NCBI GenBank assembly: GCA_035457705.1
Contig: DATIBD010000131.1
Coordinates: 1-64,000 of the forward strand
Source of the DNA: DASPGQ01 sp035457705
Lineage (GTDB): Bacteria > Acidobacteriota > Vicinamibacteria > Marinacidobacterales > SMYC01
Direction: 5' to 3'
DNA length: 64,000 nucleotides
In this document: one piece after another, positions 35,196 to 44,114 of the stretch
Layout of the letters: the number at the start of each line of letters is the position of its first letter
Position numbering within the stretch: the stretch's first letter is position 1
The notes under the pieces: model-generated
Told to the model about the DNA's origin: nothing
Databases searched by the model: none
The model's input: the letters and a program-made list of their open reading frames with translations, nothing else
Position numbers and translations under genes: made by a program

Positions 35196-35828
35196 TCAGA
35201 TGGCCAACCATCGTCCATCTGCATAGCGCGCAACCCGAACTCGCCCCGTCGCTCCGAGAATGACGATGGCGTATACGACGCCGGACTCGTTGCTGAGATA
35301 CATCGTACCGGTGGTGCAGCTCCCCAGGGGCGAGAACGATACGATCTGGCTCGTACCGATCTGCAACCCCGGAAAGAAAGGCGTGCTTGCGCCCGTCGGC
35401 AAGCTCCCGTATCGCACTCCGGGAAATTTCTCGCTCAGGTTGTAAGGCTCGCGCAGCCTGATTTCCGTACCCGCGGCGATGTCGACTCGTCGGATTCCGT
35501 TGCCATTGCCGTCGGCGTAGATGGTGAAGACAGGATCGCGATCCGCCTCCTCGAAGACGAGTCCGACATAACGGGCTTCCGCTGCCGCACGAGCGCGCAC
35601 CTGCCGCAGCAGAGAACGCAGGTAGATGGCCGCGCCGCGAACCCTCTGCTCGCGAACGTAGGCGGTCGTTCTCGGCAATGCCACGGCCGTCATGATCGCG
35701 ATCAACAGCACGACCAAGAGAAGCTCGAGAAGCCCGAAGCCACGCACCCCCTGGGGCGGGCCGGCGGAAACTTGGAACCGCCGACCCTTCCTCGGGACGA
35801 TAGCCAAACCCAAGGAAACCCCGATCAT
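35196..35828 (-). CDS. GspH/FimT-type pseudopilin
   Basis: A 210-residue prepilin-like protein. A 30-residue leader ends in Gly, followed by FGLLELLLVVLLIAIMTAVALP, the class III methylation and assembly helix with Glu at +5. The C-terminal beta-rich domain (GLVFEEADRDPVFTIYADGN) fits GspH/FimT minor pseudopilins. It would be cleaved by prepilin peptidase and join a pilus or secretion pseudopilus. The ATG shares its A with the stop of the upstream ComEA-like gene. Confidence 0.85.
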   Translation of the reverse strand: MIGVSLGLAIVPRKGRRFQVSAGPPQGVRGFGLLELLLVVLLIAIMTAVALPRTTAYVREQRVRGAAIYLRSLLRQVRARAAAEARYVGLVFEEADRDPVFTIYADGNGNGIRRVDIAAGTEIRLREPYNLSEKFPGVRYGSLPTGASTPFFPGLQIGTSQIVSFSPLGSCTTGTMYLSNESGVVYAIVILGATGRVRVARYADGRWLAI

Positions 35829-36136
35829 CACTTCTTCTTGCCAGTCTGCGCTTCGACTTTTACGAGCCGTTCGAGCTTCAGAAAGGTTTTCTCTCCTATG
35901 CCCCGAACGTTCATGAGCTCTTCTTTTTTGTCGAAGGGACCGTTGGCCTCACGATAAGCGACGATTCGCTCGGCCACCTTCTGACCCACGCCTGGGAGCG
36001 AGGTGAGCTCTTCGACACCAGCAGTATTCAAGTCGATCGGCGGCTTCTCTGCGTTCTCCTGGGCAGAGGCCGGAGCCATCGAGACCAGACCGAGGCAGAA
36101 CGTCAACAGTAACAACGAAGCTAGTTTTCTTCTCAC
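35828..36136 (-). CDS. ComEA-like helix-hairpin-helix protein
   Basis: A 102-residue protein with a signal peptide (LASLLLLTFCLGLVSMAPASA) and one tandem helix-hairpin-helix domain (IDLNTAGVEELTSLPGVGQKVAERIVAYR, then MNVRGIGEKTFLKLERLV). ComEA-type proteins bind DNA in the periplasm for uptake with type IV pili. Here it is co-transcribed with a minor pseudopilin, consistent with a DNA-uptake or pilus role (inference). The GTG start has AAAGGAG six bases upstream. It lacks the membrane-linker region of Bacillus ComEA. Confidence 0.85.
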   Translation of the reverse strand: MRRKLASLLLLTFCLGLVSMAPASAQENAEKPPIDLNTAGVEELTSLPGVGQKVAERIVAYREANGPFDKKEELMNVRGIGEKTFLKLERLVKVEAQTGKKK

Positions 36137-36688
36137 AGGATTCTCCTTTCACTGACATTTGAGTTCTCGCTGGAAGCGAGCCCGCCCACCCGTTGGACGG
36201 GCTCGCCGTGCTCGCGCGGTTCATCCCCAGCCGACATGTCGAGCCGCGCGAAAACCAAGACCGGAGGACCAAGTGCCTTGTCTGTCCATCACCTCCCTTC
36301 TTCACGTGGCGTTTCACTACAAGGAGGCAAGAGACAGGCCAACGCGGACGCGTGCCGGACTGAGCCAAAAAGACGCTTGGTTAGTTCGAGTTGAAGGATT
36401 CCTTGGGACCGGTCAACGGAAGTCGCTTCGCCCGTCACGTAACGCGGGCGTGACAGCGGTTGGATCCCGATAGCCCGAAGTGCGTCTAGCTGCTCAGGAT
36501 AGAAGCGTCAACCAAAGGCCACATGACACTGTCAACCGGACGGCGAGTCACATCGGAGTTAGGTCGAGCGCGGAGTTTGTGTTACGATATTTAAAATCGT
36601 GGTTGAGGTTTCTCCATCCTCCCAAAGTCTTTGAACACAGGCAGATCCGCATCGGAAGGTGTCTCTCTCGTAGAACTTCGAACGTTCC
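36137..36688. other. Long divergent intergenic region with strong hairpins
   Basis: A 552-base gap between divergent genes without a convincing coding sequence. Two strong stems are visible: arms gcgagcccg (36176-36184) and cgggctcgc (36198-36206), and arms cgcgcgg (36213-36219) and ccgcgcg (36244-36250). Read on the minus strand they would lie in the leader of the comEA-like gene. Further along are several gtcaacc-type motifs and an AT-rich stretch near 36585 that may hold the promoter of the PATAN gene. It does not match a cyclic-di-GMP riboswitch or 6S RNA by eye. Confidence 0.4.
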
Positions 36689-38461
36689 ATGGAAGACAAG
36701 GAAAGCGGAAGCCTTCGCGATAAGTCCGCGTTAGACATACTGCTCGGGCTCCATCACGGGCTCGTCACAGGTTCTTTGAAGCTCGAGCAGGTGCCCTTGA
36801 GAAAGGCAGTCTACTTTCGCGACGGTCAGATTCTCTTCGCTGCCTCGAACGACCCGAAGGATCAACTCGCCTCCATCCTCGTGGAAGAGGGCAAGCTCCG
36901 GCCCGAACAGATGGAGGTGGCCCAGGCCCGTGCAACCCGGGAGAATCCGCTCGCGAAAGTCCTGACCGAGTTGGGGTACATTTCCCCGCGTGAGCTCGCC
37001 GAGGCGGCACGTGCCAAAGTCGAGAAGATCCTCACCGATCTCTACACCTGGAAAGATGGCACGTATCATTTCGTAACCAGCACGCTTCCGCAAGGAGCTC
37101 TCGTCGACATCGAGTTGTCCACACCTCGACTCCTGTTCACGAGTATCCGTCGGATCCAGGACCGTGCGTGGATTCTCGATCGCCTCGGCTCGCTCGACAC
37201 AGTCGTGCGGCCGTCTGCCCGCTTCGACGGTTTCATGATGGAGGCGAAGCCAGAGGAGGCAGCTTCCGAGGTCTTGGCTCTGGCGGACGGTGTCAAGACG
37301 GTCAAACAGATCGGCGCGGCTTCGAGCCTCGGAGAGTTCGAAGTCTGCAAAGTGCTCGCCGCGGGATTGGTTTGTAGCGCGCTCGAAAAGAGATCGGACA
37401 CCCGCGCTATCGAAGGCGCACGCGCTCACGCTTCCGAGGAGGCCGGGTCGGCCGTCACCGAGCAGTCGATCATCCCACCAGTGGGAAACGAAACGTTGCA
37501 GCTCGAACCGTCGTTCCTTCCCTCGTCGTCGGTCCCCGCAGAGATCGATTCGACAAACGCCTTCCGGCTTGGAGATCAGTCGGACCTCGATGAGACGATG
37601 CTCGTCGATACGTCGAAGCCCGAGCTCGAAACTCTTCCGAATCTGGGCGGGCCGACGCGTGCTTCCGAGCTCCTCGTTGACGAGCTGCCGGAACCGAATG
37701 AGGTGATTCCCAAACGCACGCCGCCGAGGCCTCGGCGCGCCGGCGGTCGGACGGCCAGGGACAGGAGCTCTACGCTTCAATGGGTCGTGGCGCTCGTCTT
37801 GGTCGTGGGTGCAGCGTTCTCGCTCTACTCGTTTGTGTGGCCACTGATCGGGGCACGGAATGAACCACCTACCTCGAACCCTGCGGGGGAAAGACAGGCG
37901 CGGGCGTCCGCACCCGTCCCTAACGCCGCTCCGAAAAGCGCTCCCCCCGTGGGACGGACGGAGACGCCCACCGACTCCGCTCCCAGCTCTGCGGATCCCC
38001 GACGTCCCGAGGCAAAGGCACCTAGCGTCGCACCTCCAGCAGCCGCACCGAAGGCAACCGCAACTCCGGCAACCGCACCGCCGCCAGCCGCAACGCCACC
38101 GGCCGCACAAACTGCCAAACCCTCCCCCGGTCCTCCCAATCGCGGGCGTGCACTCCTGGAGACGGGCGACATCTCCGGCGCGGGGCGCGCCTTTCTCGAC
38201 GAGCTCACGACCAGTGCCACCAAGTTCACGATCGCCGTGGGCCTCTATTGCAACGAAGAAAACGTTTCTCGTATCTCATCGAACCTGTCCGAAACCGATC
38301 TCTACGTTCTCCCCACGACCATCCAAGGCAAACGTTGTTATCGAGTCACCTGGGGCCTGTTCGATTCGCAGGAAGCCGCGTCGGAAGCGATGAGCTCACT
38401 GCCCAACGGAATCAGGGCGGGCGACGCCGCCCCGATCGCCGTTTCCCGCTTGCTTCGCTGA
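36689..38461 (+). CDS. PATAN (DUF4388) protein with membrane helix and SPOR-like end
   Basis: A 590-residue protein. Residues 1-165 are a PATAN/DUF4388 domain (GLVTGSLKLEQ, KAVYFRDGQILFAAS, two LVEEGKL/LTELGYI helical units). A disordered middle leads to one transmembrane helix (about 370-390, LQWVVALVLVVGAAFSLYSFV). A long Ala/Pro-rich linker follows. The last 75 residues resemble a SPOR domain (KFTIAVGLYCNEENVSRI, RVTWGLFDSQEAASEAM), which binds denuded peptidoglycan strands. It would link a cytoplasmic signalling domain to the cell wall. PATAN domains of cyanobacterial regulators contact pilus motors; a similar role here is inferred. Confidence 0.8.
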   Translation: MEDKESGSLRDKSALDILLGLHHGLVTGSLKLEQVPLRKAVYFRDGQILFAASNDPKDQLASILVEEGKLRPEQMEVAQARATRENPLAKVLTELGYISPRELAEAARAKVEKILTDLYTWKDGTYHFVTSTLPQGALVDIELSTPRLLFTSIRRIQDRAWILDRLGSLDTVVRPSARFDGFMMEAKPEEAASEVLALADGVKTVKQIGAASSLGEFEVCKVLAAGLVCSALEKRSDTRAIEGARAHASEEAGSAVTEQSIIPPVGNETLQLEPSFLPSSSVPAEIDSTNAFRLGDQSDLDETMLVDTSKPELETLPNLGGPTRASELLVDELPEPNEVIPKRTPPRPRRAGGRTARDRSSTLQWVVALVLVVGAAFSLYSFVWPLIGARNEPPTSNPAGERQARASAPVPNAAPKSAPPVGRTETPTDSAPSSADPRRPEAKAPSVAPPAAAPKATATPATAPPPAATPPAAQTAKPSPGPPNRGRALLETGDISGAGRAFLDELTTSATKFTIAVGLYCNEENVSRISSNLSETDLYVLPTTIQGKRCYRVTWGLFDSQEAASEAMSSLPNGIRAGDAAPIAVSRLLR

Positions 38462-38471
38462 ATCGCGATTG

Positions 38472-39800
38472 ATGGGCAAGTATCCACGATCGCGCCGGAC
38501 GTTCGTGGCCGCGTGGGTGCTCCTGGTCCTAGGGCCGCTGGTTCAGGGCGAAGAGATCCTTCGGTTGACCAACGGCCGACAAATCGCTGTCGAGCGCTAT
38601 TGGGAAGAAGACGACCAAGTCTTCTACGAGAAGAACGGCAGCATCTTCGGTTTCCCCAGCCGTCTCTTGGAACGGGTGGAAGCCGGAAAGGCCAACCCGG
38701 CGGAAGCGAGCCACGACGACGCCAGCCCGGGGCTCAGAAACGAGATCGCGAACGAGACGCTACGAGAGGCGCGCGAAAGAGCCCGGGAAGGGCACGCGGT
38801 TGCCGCAGCCGATCGATACCGTGAGGCGATACGCCAGGCACCCGAGATCGTCGGGATTCGAATGGAGCTCGCCGAGCTCTACGTCGAGCTGGGCGACCTC
38901 GCGGCTGCCGAGTACGAGCTCGAACGGGCCGCTCGTCTGGCACACGGAGACGCCTTGGTGCGCGAGCGACTCGGCGACGTCTACTACGCGCGAGGCAGGA
39001 CCGCACCCGCGATCCGCGAGTGGCAAGCGGCCCATTTGGACAATCCCGGCCCTGCCTTGCTCTTCAAGCTCAAGCGAGCGCTGCGAGAGAACAACGAAGA
39101 CATCGATTTCGAAGCGCGAGATCCGGCCAGATTCGTCATCCGATACGAGGGTCGGGTCGACGAAGCAATGGGGCGGACCGTCGCGGTGGCGCTCGAGGAT
39201 GCTTTTGCCGAGCTGGCCCGCGAGTTCGGGGCTTCGCCCGCGAGGCAGTTCACCGTGACGCTGTACACCAATCGAGAGTTCCGCGACGTGACTCACGCCC
39301 CGACCTGGGTTTCCGCGCTGAACGACGGTGAGATCCGCATACCCATCGAGGGGGTGACGACGATGACCCCCAAGGTCCGGCGCTTGCTCCGCCACGAGCT
39401 GGCTCACAGCTTCATCAACGCCTTGACCGCGGGGAACTGCCCTTCGTGGTTCCACGAAGGGCTCGCGCAACTTCACGAGGGATCCGAGGGGCTAGACCCC
39501 TACCCGCGATTGACGGCGGCGCAGAGCGACGGAAAGCTCCTGCCCCTCTGGACTCTAGAGGGTTCGCTCACGCACTACTCCAAAGAGGAAGCGCTCCTGG
39601 TCTACTCCGAGGCACTGGCTGCCACGGAGTACGTCGCCGTGCGACGAGGCCGCGAAGCGCACACGCAGCTGTTGAGGCTTCTTGCCCAGGGGAGGAAGAT
39701 GGACGACGCTCTCAAGCAGGTGATTGGGCTCGACTACCACGAGTTCCAGGCTGCGTGGGAGGCCGACCTCCACCGGTACCAGGCCGGCGGACGCCGATAA
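38472..39800 (+). CDS. Exported TPR protein with peptidase-MA-like metalloprotease domain
   Basis: A 442-residue protein. It has a signal peptide (FVAAWVLLVLGPLVQG), a region with TPR-like helices (about 85-190, AADRYREAIRQAPEI) and a zinc metallopeptidase domain with RHELAHSFIN (HExxH) and the downstream WFHEGLAQLHEG Glu helix, as in gluzincin peptidases of the MA clan. The ATG follows the PATAN gene by ten bases, so the two likely form one transcript. The substrate is unknown; a periplasmic protein-quality or cell-wall role is possible. Confidence 0.8.
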   Translation: MGKYPRSRRTFVAAWVLLVLGPLVQGEEILRLTNGRQIAVERYWEEDDQVFYEKNGSIFGFPSRLLERVEAGKANPAEASHDDASPGLRNEIANETLREARERAREGHAVAAADRYREAIRQAPEIVGIRMELAELYVELGDLAAAEYELERAARLAHGDALVRERLGDVYYARGRTAPAIREWQAAHLDNPGPALLFKLKRALRENNEDIDFEARDPARFVIRYEGRVDEAMGRTVAVALEDAFAELAREFGASPARQFTVTLYTNREFRDVTHAPTWVSALNDGEIRIPIEGVTTMTPKVRRLLRHELAHSFINALTAGNCPSWFHEGLAQLHEGSEGLDPYPRLTAAQSDGKLLPLWTLEGSLTHYSKEEALLVYSEALAATEYVAVRRGREAHTQLLRLLAQGRKMDDALKQVIGLDYHEFQAAWEADLHRYQAGGRR

Positions 39801-39837
39801 GGGTCGATAAGGCGAACGTTGCGAGCGCGGGCTTAGC

Positions 39838-41091
39838 TCAGTTGTCCGCGACCGCCACCGGACGCGCCTTCTGATCGAGCTGACGGGTCAGAGCCGCAAC
39901 CGTCGCTTCATAATCCATTCGGTGCTCAGCTGAGACCGGAGGGCCCGGCGGGAAAATCTGTGTTAGTGGGTTGACGGGCTTGCCGTGCCGCAGGAGCCGA
40001 AAGTCGAGGTGAGGAGCGGTCGCCGTGCCGGTATCTCCCACATAGCCGATGATCTGCTTCTGCTCGACCCTTTTGCCCGGTGACAGACCGCGAGCGAACC
40101 GTGACAGATGAAGATACTTCGACGTGTAGCCCATGACATGGTCGATCGTCACTTGGTTTCCGCCTCCCCCACGCCAGCCCCTGTCGGCGACGACACCCGC
40201 CCCGATCGAGTAGACCGGAGTTCCTTTTCTCGCAGCGTAGTCCACTCCGAGATGTGGCATCCGTCGTTTGTGGATGGGGTGGAGGCGGTTGTAGGAAAAC
40301 CCCGAACTGATGCGCTCGAACTCCAAAGGAGCTCGTAGAAAGGCTTTCCTCAGAGAATTGCCATCGAGATCGTAATAGTCGCGCCTGCCGGACGGGTCCT
40401 CGTACAGAAACGCAGAATAGACGCGCTCTCCCGAAAGGTACGAGACGTATCGCGCGGCCAGCAAGTCCCCGTAACCGACGAACTCACCCTCCCGATAGAG
40501 TTTTTGGACGACGAGCGAGAATTGATCTCCGCGGCGGCTCTGGGTGTAGAAATCGAAGTCCCACGCGAAGACGTTGGCGAAGGCGATGGTGAGGGCCGCG
40601 CCCTCGCCGAGCCGACTCACGCTCAGGAACAGATTGTCCTCGAGCACACCGGTTAGGGCGATAGTTTTCCGCTCGAGATCGATGCTCGTCGCCTCCGACT
40701 GCCAACCCGCATTGCCCGGAAATAGCTGGATTCTCTTGATCCGATCGTGATGGACCGCGAGAGCCGCAACCTCCTTTCCCGCACCGTATCGAATCTCGAT
40801 CTCGTCCCCGATCTTGAGCAGCCGCACGTCCATCACCGCCGACAGAGCCCGCGCCATCTCGAAAATTTCGGCTCCCGAGAAACCGTTGCGCGCTAGTACG
40901 CCCGACAGCGTATCGCCTGGTCCCAAACGGTCGACGATCGACAAGATGCCCGAGCTCGATTCGAAGGTCTCGGATGCCAGAGGGCGCTCGTGCTCCGGCA
41001 GCGGAGGAAGCCTCGTCGAGGTCAGCACGCCGCCGATCCCTGCCCAGGCGACGGCAGAAATCGCCACCCAGAGGGCGAGCCTCAATGGCAT
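39838..41091 (-). CDS. M23-family peptidoglycan endopeptidase (OapA/LysM-like)
   Basis: A 417-residue protein with an N-terminal membrane anchor (LRLALWVAISAVAWAGIGGVL), an OapA/LysM-like region (GDTLSGVLARNGFSGAEIFEM), and a C-terminal LytM/M23 domain with HLGVDYAARKGTPV and APHLDFRL. The second metal motif is HxD rather than the usual HxH, a variant that may still bind zinc. Such proteins cut peptide cross-links of the wall, often with pili or division machinery. The ATG was preferred over a TTG that touches the repeat element upstream. Confidence 0.85.
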   Translation of the reverse strand: MPLRLALWVAISAVAWAGIGGVLTSTRLPPLPEHERPLASETFESSSGILSIVDRLGPGDTLSGVLARNGFSGAEIFEMARALSAVMDVRLLKIGDEIEIRYGAGKEVAALAVHHDRIKRIQLFPGNAGWQSEATSIDLERKTIALTGVLEDNLFLSVSRLGEGAALTIAFANVFAWDFDFYTQSRRGDQFSLVVQKLYREGEFVGYGDLLAARYVSYLSGERVYSAFLYEDPSGRRDYYDLDGNSLRKAFLRAPLEFERISSGFSYNRLHPIHKRRMPHLGVDYAARKGTPVYSIGAGVVADRGWRGGGGNQVTIDHVMGYTSKYLHLSRFARGLSPGKRVEQKQIIGYVGDTGTATAPHLDFRLLRHGKPVNPLTQIFPPGPPVSAEHRMDYEATVAALTRQLDQKARPVAVADN

Positions 41092-41100
41092 TCCAGTATT

Positions 41101-41229
41101 CAATGCCGTGGCGGAACCCGTGGTTGATCAGCCGCCACGGCTCGAACCGCACCGCGCTGCGCGCCGATCTCGCGGCAGAGGTTGTGGCTACCGCTCGGGA
41201 GGCTGAGACGTATTTCTTCAACAGCCTGC
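41101..41229 (+). repeat. Dispersed hairpin repeat, copy 3 (subfamily B, tandem)
   Basis: Contains ccgtggcgg and ccgccacgg head arms, the gcgccgatctcgcggcag core, and tail arms ggaggctg and cagcctgc. First unit of a tandem pair with copy 4 at a 133-base period. Begins ten bases upstream of the M23 gene start. Confidence 0.85.
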
Positions 41230-41230
41230 C

Positions 41231-41361
41231 GCTCAATGCCGTGGCGGAACCCGTGGTTGATCGGCCGCCACGGCTCGAACCGCGCGGCGCTGCGCGCCGA
41301 TCTCGCGGCAGAGGTTGTGGCTACCGCTCGGGAGGCTGAGACGTACTTTTCCATCAGCCTT
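41231..41361 (+). repeat. Dispersed hairpin repeat, copy 4 (subfamily B, tandem)
   Basis: Nearly identical to copy 3 over its whole length, including gttgtggctaccgctcggga, which indicates a recent duplication. It stops exactly one base before the stop codon of the epimerase gene. Confidence 0.85.
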
Positions 41362-42297
41362 CTATTTCTGGATCTCGTAGTAGCTCAAGGTGCGTTTCAA
41401 ACCCTCGCCGAACGCGACCGCCGGCTCGTAGCCGAGATGCCGGCGGGCAAGCGAGATGTCGGCGAGCGAGTGCGGCACGTCGCCAGCGCGCGGCGGGGTG
41501 TGCCGAGGCACGAGCGAGGAGCCGGCGATCGCCGCCATCTGCCGCCATAGATCGACGACGGAAGTGCGCTCCGAGCATCCGATGTTGAACACACCGCCGA
41601 TGGCCTCGGCACGTTGGCAGGCGGCATAGTTCGCGCGAGCGACGTTCTCGACGTACGTGAAGTCCCGCGATTGCTCGCCGTCTCCGTGTATGGAAGGTGG
41701 CTCCTGATTCGCGATCGCTTCGATGAAACGGCTGACCACCCCGGAGTAAGGCGAAGAGGGATCCTGCCTCGGACCAAAGATATTGAAATAACGAAGCGAA
41801 ACCGTCGGAAGACCATACACGCGGTGGTAAGCCGTGCAGTAGTGCTCGCCGGCGAGCTTAGAAACGGCATAGGGCGACAGGGGGGCCGTCGGCATGGCCT
41901 CTCTTTTGGGAAGCTCGGCGCTCTCACCGTACACCGATGACGAGGACGCGTACACGACTCTCTGGACCGCCGCGGCCCGGGCGGTTTCGAGAACAACCAG
42001 TGTTCCCGTCGCGTTTGCCTCGTGGGACGCGAGGGGAGCCTCGACGGAGCGAGGCACCGAGGCAATCGCTGCCTCGTGAAGGACGAAGTCGACGCCCTCC
42101 ATGGCTCTCGACACATCGGTATGGTTGCAGACATTTCCCTCGAAGATCTCGATGCTTCCTTCGACCTCTTCGAGGTTCTCACGCTTTCCCGTCGAAAAGT
42201 TGTCCAGGACGCGTACTCGCTCGCTGCGCTCGAGGAGGAAGCGAACGAGGTACGAGCCCACGAACCCTGCGCCACCGGTCACCAGATAAGAGCTCAA
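41362..42297 (-). CDS. NAD-dependent nucleotide-sugar epimerase/dehydratase
   Basis: A 311-residue extended SDR enzyme. Motifs are TGGAGFVGSYL (NAD binding), the active-site YxxxK in LSPYAVSKLAGE, SSSSVYG and RYFNIFGPRQDP. It is close to UDP-N-acetylglucosamine or UDP-glucose 4-epimerases of the WbpP/GalE type. A TTG start preceded by AAGGG was chosen; a second TTG five codons upstream is possible. The gene is monocistronic, ending at a tandem repeat, with PATAN-DnaJ divergent upstream. It may supply sugars to the polysaccharide locus. Confidence 0.87.
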   Translation of the reverse strand: MSSYLVTGGAGFVGSYLVRFLLERSERVRVLDNFSTGKRENLEEVEGSIEIFEGNVCNHTDVSRAMEGVDFVLHEAAIASVPRSVEAPLASHEANATGTLVVLETARAAAVQRVVYASSSSVYGESAELPKREAMPTAPLSPYAVSKLAGEHYCTAYHRVYGLPTVSLRYFNIFGPRQDPSSPYSGVVSRFIEAIANQEPPSIHGDGEQSRDFTYVENVARANYAACQRAEAIGGVFNIGCSERTSVVDLWRQMAAIAGSSLVPRHTPPRAGDVPHSLADISLARRHLGYEPAVAFGEGLKRTLSYYEIQK

Positions 42298-42352
42298 TGA
42301 GTTACCCTTCAAACCCTACTATCCGCTCAGTTTATGGGGTGTGAATCGGTGA

Positions 42353-42378
42353 CGTCAACCCCTCTGCCGGGGTTGACG
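42353..42378. promoter_or_regulatory. Perfect 10-bp inverted repeat between divergent genes
   Basis: Arms cgtcaacccc and ggggttgacg flank six bases. It lies between the epimerase start and the PATAN-DnaJ start, so it could be an operator or a leader hairpin. No regulator can be assigned. Similar gtcaacc half-sites occur in the gap upstream of the other PATAN gene (36400-36540). Confidence 0.4.
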
Positions 42379-42491
42379 GACGGACGTGATTTTCGCCGGG
42401 CGCTTTGTGATGTGCTACCATTAAACGAAGTTTCCAGATCTCAATCCGTCTCGACTTCGAGGGGCTTCGGCTCCAGAGCTAGGTTCGAACA

Positions 42492-44111
42492 TTGCAGGGA
42501 AACCTAACCGACGAAACGCTTGCCGACGTCATTCGCAAGCTCTACGCCAATCGTCGCAGTGGGATTCTCCACCTGGTACGCGATCGGGTGAGCAAGCGAA
42601 TCTACTTCCGCAAGGGCTCGATCATCTTCGCCAATTCGGACGTGGACGAAGATCGGCTCGGTCAATTCCTTATTCGCGAGAACGTACTCGACGACGACAA
42701 ATTCGACAAGACCAGCCAGACCATGAAACAAACGGGGAACCGTTTCGGGAGAACGGTGGTCGCGCTCGGATTCGCCACTCCCGAGGAGATGAACGCCAAG
42801 GTCACCGACCAAATCCAGGGCATCATCTACTCGGTCTTCACCTGGGACCACGGCGATTATCGTTTCGAGCAGCACGAGAATCCCGTCGACGAGGACATCG
42901 TGCTCAACCTCTCTACCGCGGACGTCATTCTCGAAGGCACGCGGCGAATGAACAATTTCGAGCGAATGGATCGCACTCTCGGCGACCGCGATCAGATCCT
43001 TCACCCCACGGAGGATCCTTTGCTTCTGTACCAAAAGATGAGCACCCTCACGCAGGCGGAATATTTCGTGCTCTCGCGGGTGGACGGGTCGAGCTCGATA
43101 TCCGACATTCTTTCGCTGTCACCGATCCAAGAAGAGGCAACTCTGCGCTGCATCTATGGGTTGCTCTCGGCCGGGGTCGTGGAGCTCGAGGGTGGTGCGA
43201 ATCGAGTTCTCGCGTCGACGGCGCGCTCGGCCGCTCCGCCGGCGGCCTACTCGCCGCCTCCCCCGCCCCGCGCCGTGGTCAACGATCTCGGCAAGGAACC
43301 ACTGCCAGTTTCGTCGCCCCATCGACAGCCTTCGCCTACCGCCGCGCCCCAAGAATCGACTCCCGAAGAAATGACGATTCGTAACGAGATCATCGAGAAG
43401 CATGCGTCGTTGAGCGAGGCGAACCTCTACGACATTCTGGGAGTCGGCACCACCGCGGAAGAGGTCGAGATCAAGAAGGCCTACTATTCGATGGCCAAGA
43501 AATACCATCCCGACCGCCACCATTCGGCTCACCTCCGGGACATCCAGGGCCTGCTCGAAGAGCTCTTCGGAAAGATCACGCATGCCTATCAAGTGCTCTC
43601 GAGCACGGCGGATCGACTCCGATACGATAACAAGTTGCGAGCCGACGCCGAGAATCCACCCCGGGGATCCGGTACCGAGATACCGAGAAAATCGGGAGCA
43701 CCCGAGTCCGCCCGCCTGCGAACCGCGGAGGAATGGTTCCGCAACGGGAAACGCCATTACGACGAGATGCATTTCTTCGACGCGATCCAGTGCTTCCGCG
43801 AGGCGGTACGGTTGGCGCCGACGAAGCAGCACCACAAACTGCTGGCTCAGTCCTTGATGAAGAACCCCAAGTGGATCAAGGACGCGGAAAAGCATTTCCG
43901 TGAAGCGCTCACGTTCGACCAGTTCGATGCGGAGTGCTACCTCGGTCTCGGCGATATCTACGAAGCCGCAGGGATGGCCAGAAGGGCCAAGAAAATGTAC
44001 GAACAGGCCTACACTTTCGACCCCGAGAACGAGCAGGCCGTGAGGAAGCTCGGCCGCGACACCGGTCAAATGGAAGGACTTTCCAAGATGTTCGGGGGAA
44101 AGAAAGCCTGA
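42492..44111 (+). CDS. PATAN (DUF4388)-DnaJ-TPR protein
   Basis: A 539-residue cytoplasmic protein. Residues 1-150 are PATAN/DUF4388 (GNLTDETLADVIRKLY, RSGILHLV, RIYFRKGSIIFANS). Residues about 315-380 are a J domain with YHPDRHH holding the HPD motif that stimulates Hsp70. The C-terminal 130 residues are TPR units (AEKHFREALTFDQFDAECYLGLG). The domains are joined by a Pro-rich linker. The TTG start gives the usual LQGNL opening of DUF4388. It could recruit DnaK to a PATAN-controlled machine, which is inference. It ends three bases from rnpB. Confidence 0.85.
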   Translation: MQGNLTDETLADVIRKLYANRRSGILHLVRDRVSKRIYFRKGSIIFANSDVDEDRLGQFLIRENVLDDDKFDKTSQTMKQTGNRFGRTVVALGFATPEEMNAKVTDQIQGIIYSVFTWDHGDYRFEQHENPVDEDIVLNLSTADVILEGTRRMNNFERMDRTLGDRDQILHPTEDPLLLYQKMSTLTQAEYFVLSRVDGSSSISDILSLSPIQEEATLRCIYGLLSAGVVELEGGANRVLASTARSAAPPAAYSPPPPPRAVVNDLGKEPLPVSSPHRQPSPTAAPQESTPEEMTIRNEIIEKHASLSEANLYDILGVGTTAEEVEIKKAYYSMAKKYHPDRHHSAHLRDIQGLLEELFGKITHAYQVLSSTADRLRYDNKLRADAENPPRGSGTEIPRKSGAPESARLRTAEEWFRNGKRHYDEMHFFDAIQCFREAVRLAPTKQHHKLLAQSLMKNPKWIKDAEKHFREALTFDQFDAECYLGLGDIYEAAGMARRAKKMYEQAYTFDPENEQAVRKLGRDTGQMEGLSKMFGGKKA

Positions 44112-44114
44112 ATG

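Noticed and set aside
41101..41361. Tandem repeats as a CRISPR array
   Set aside because: Only two 130-base units with no short repeats, spacers or cas genes. They belong to the dispersed hairpin family.
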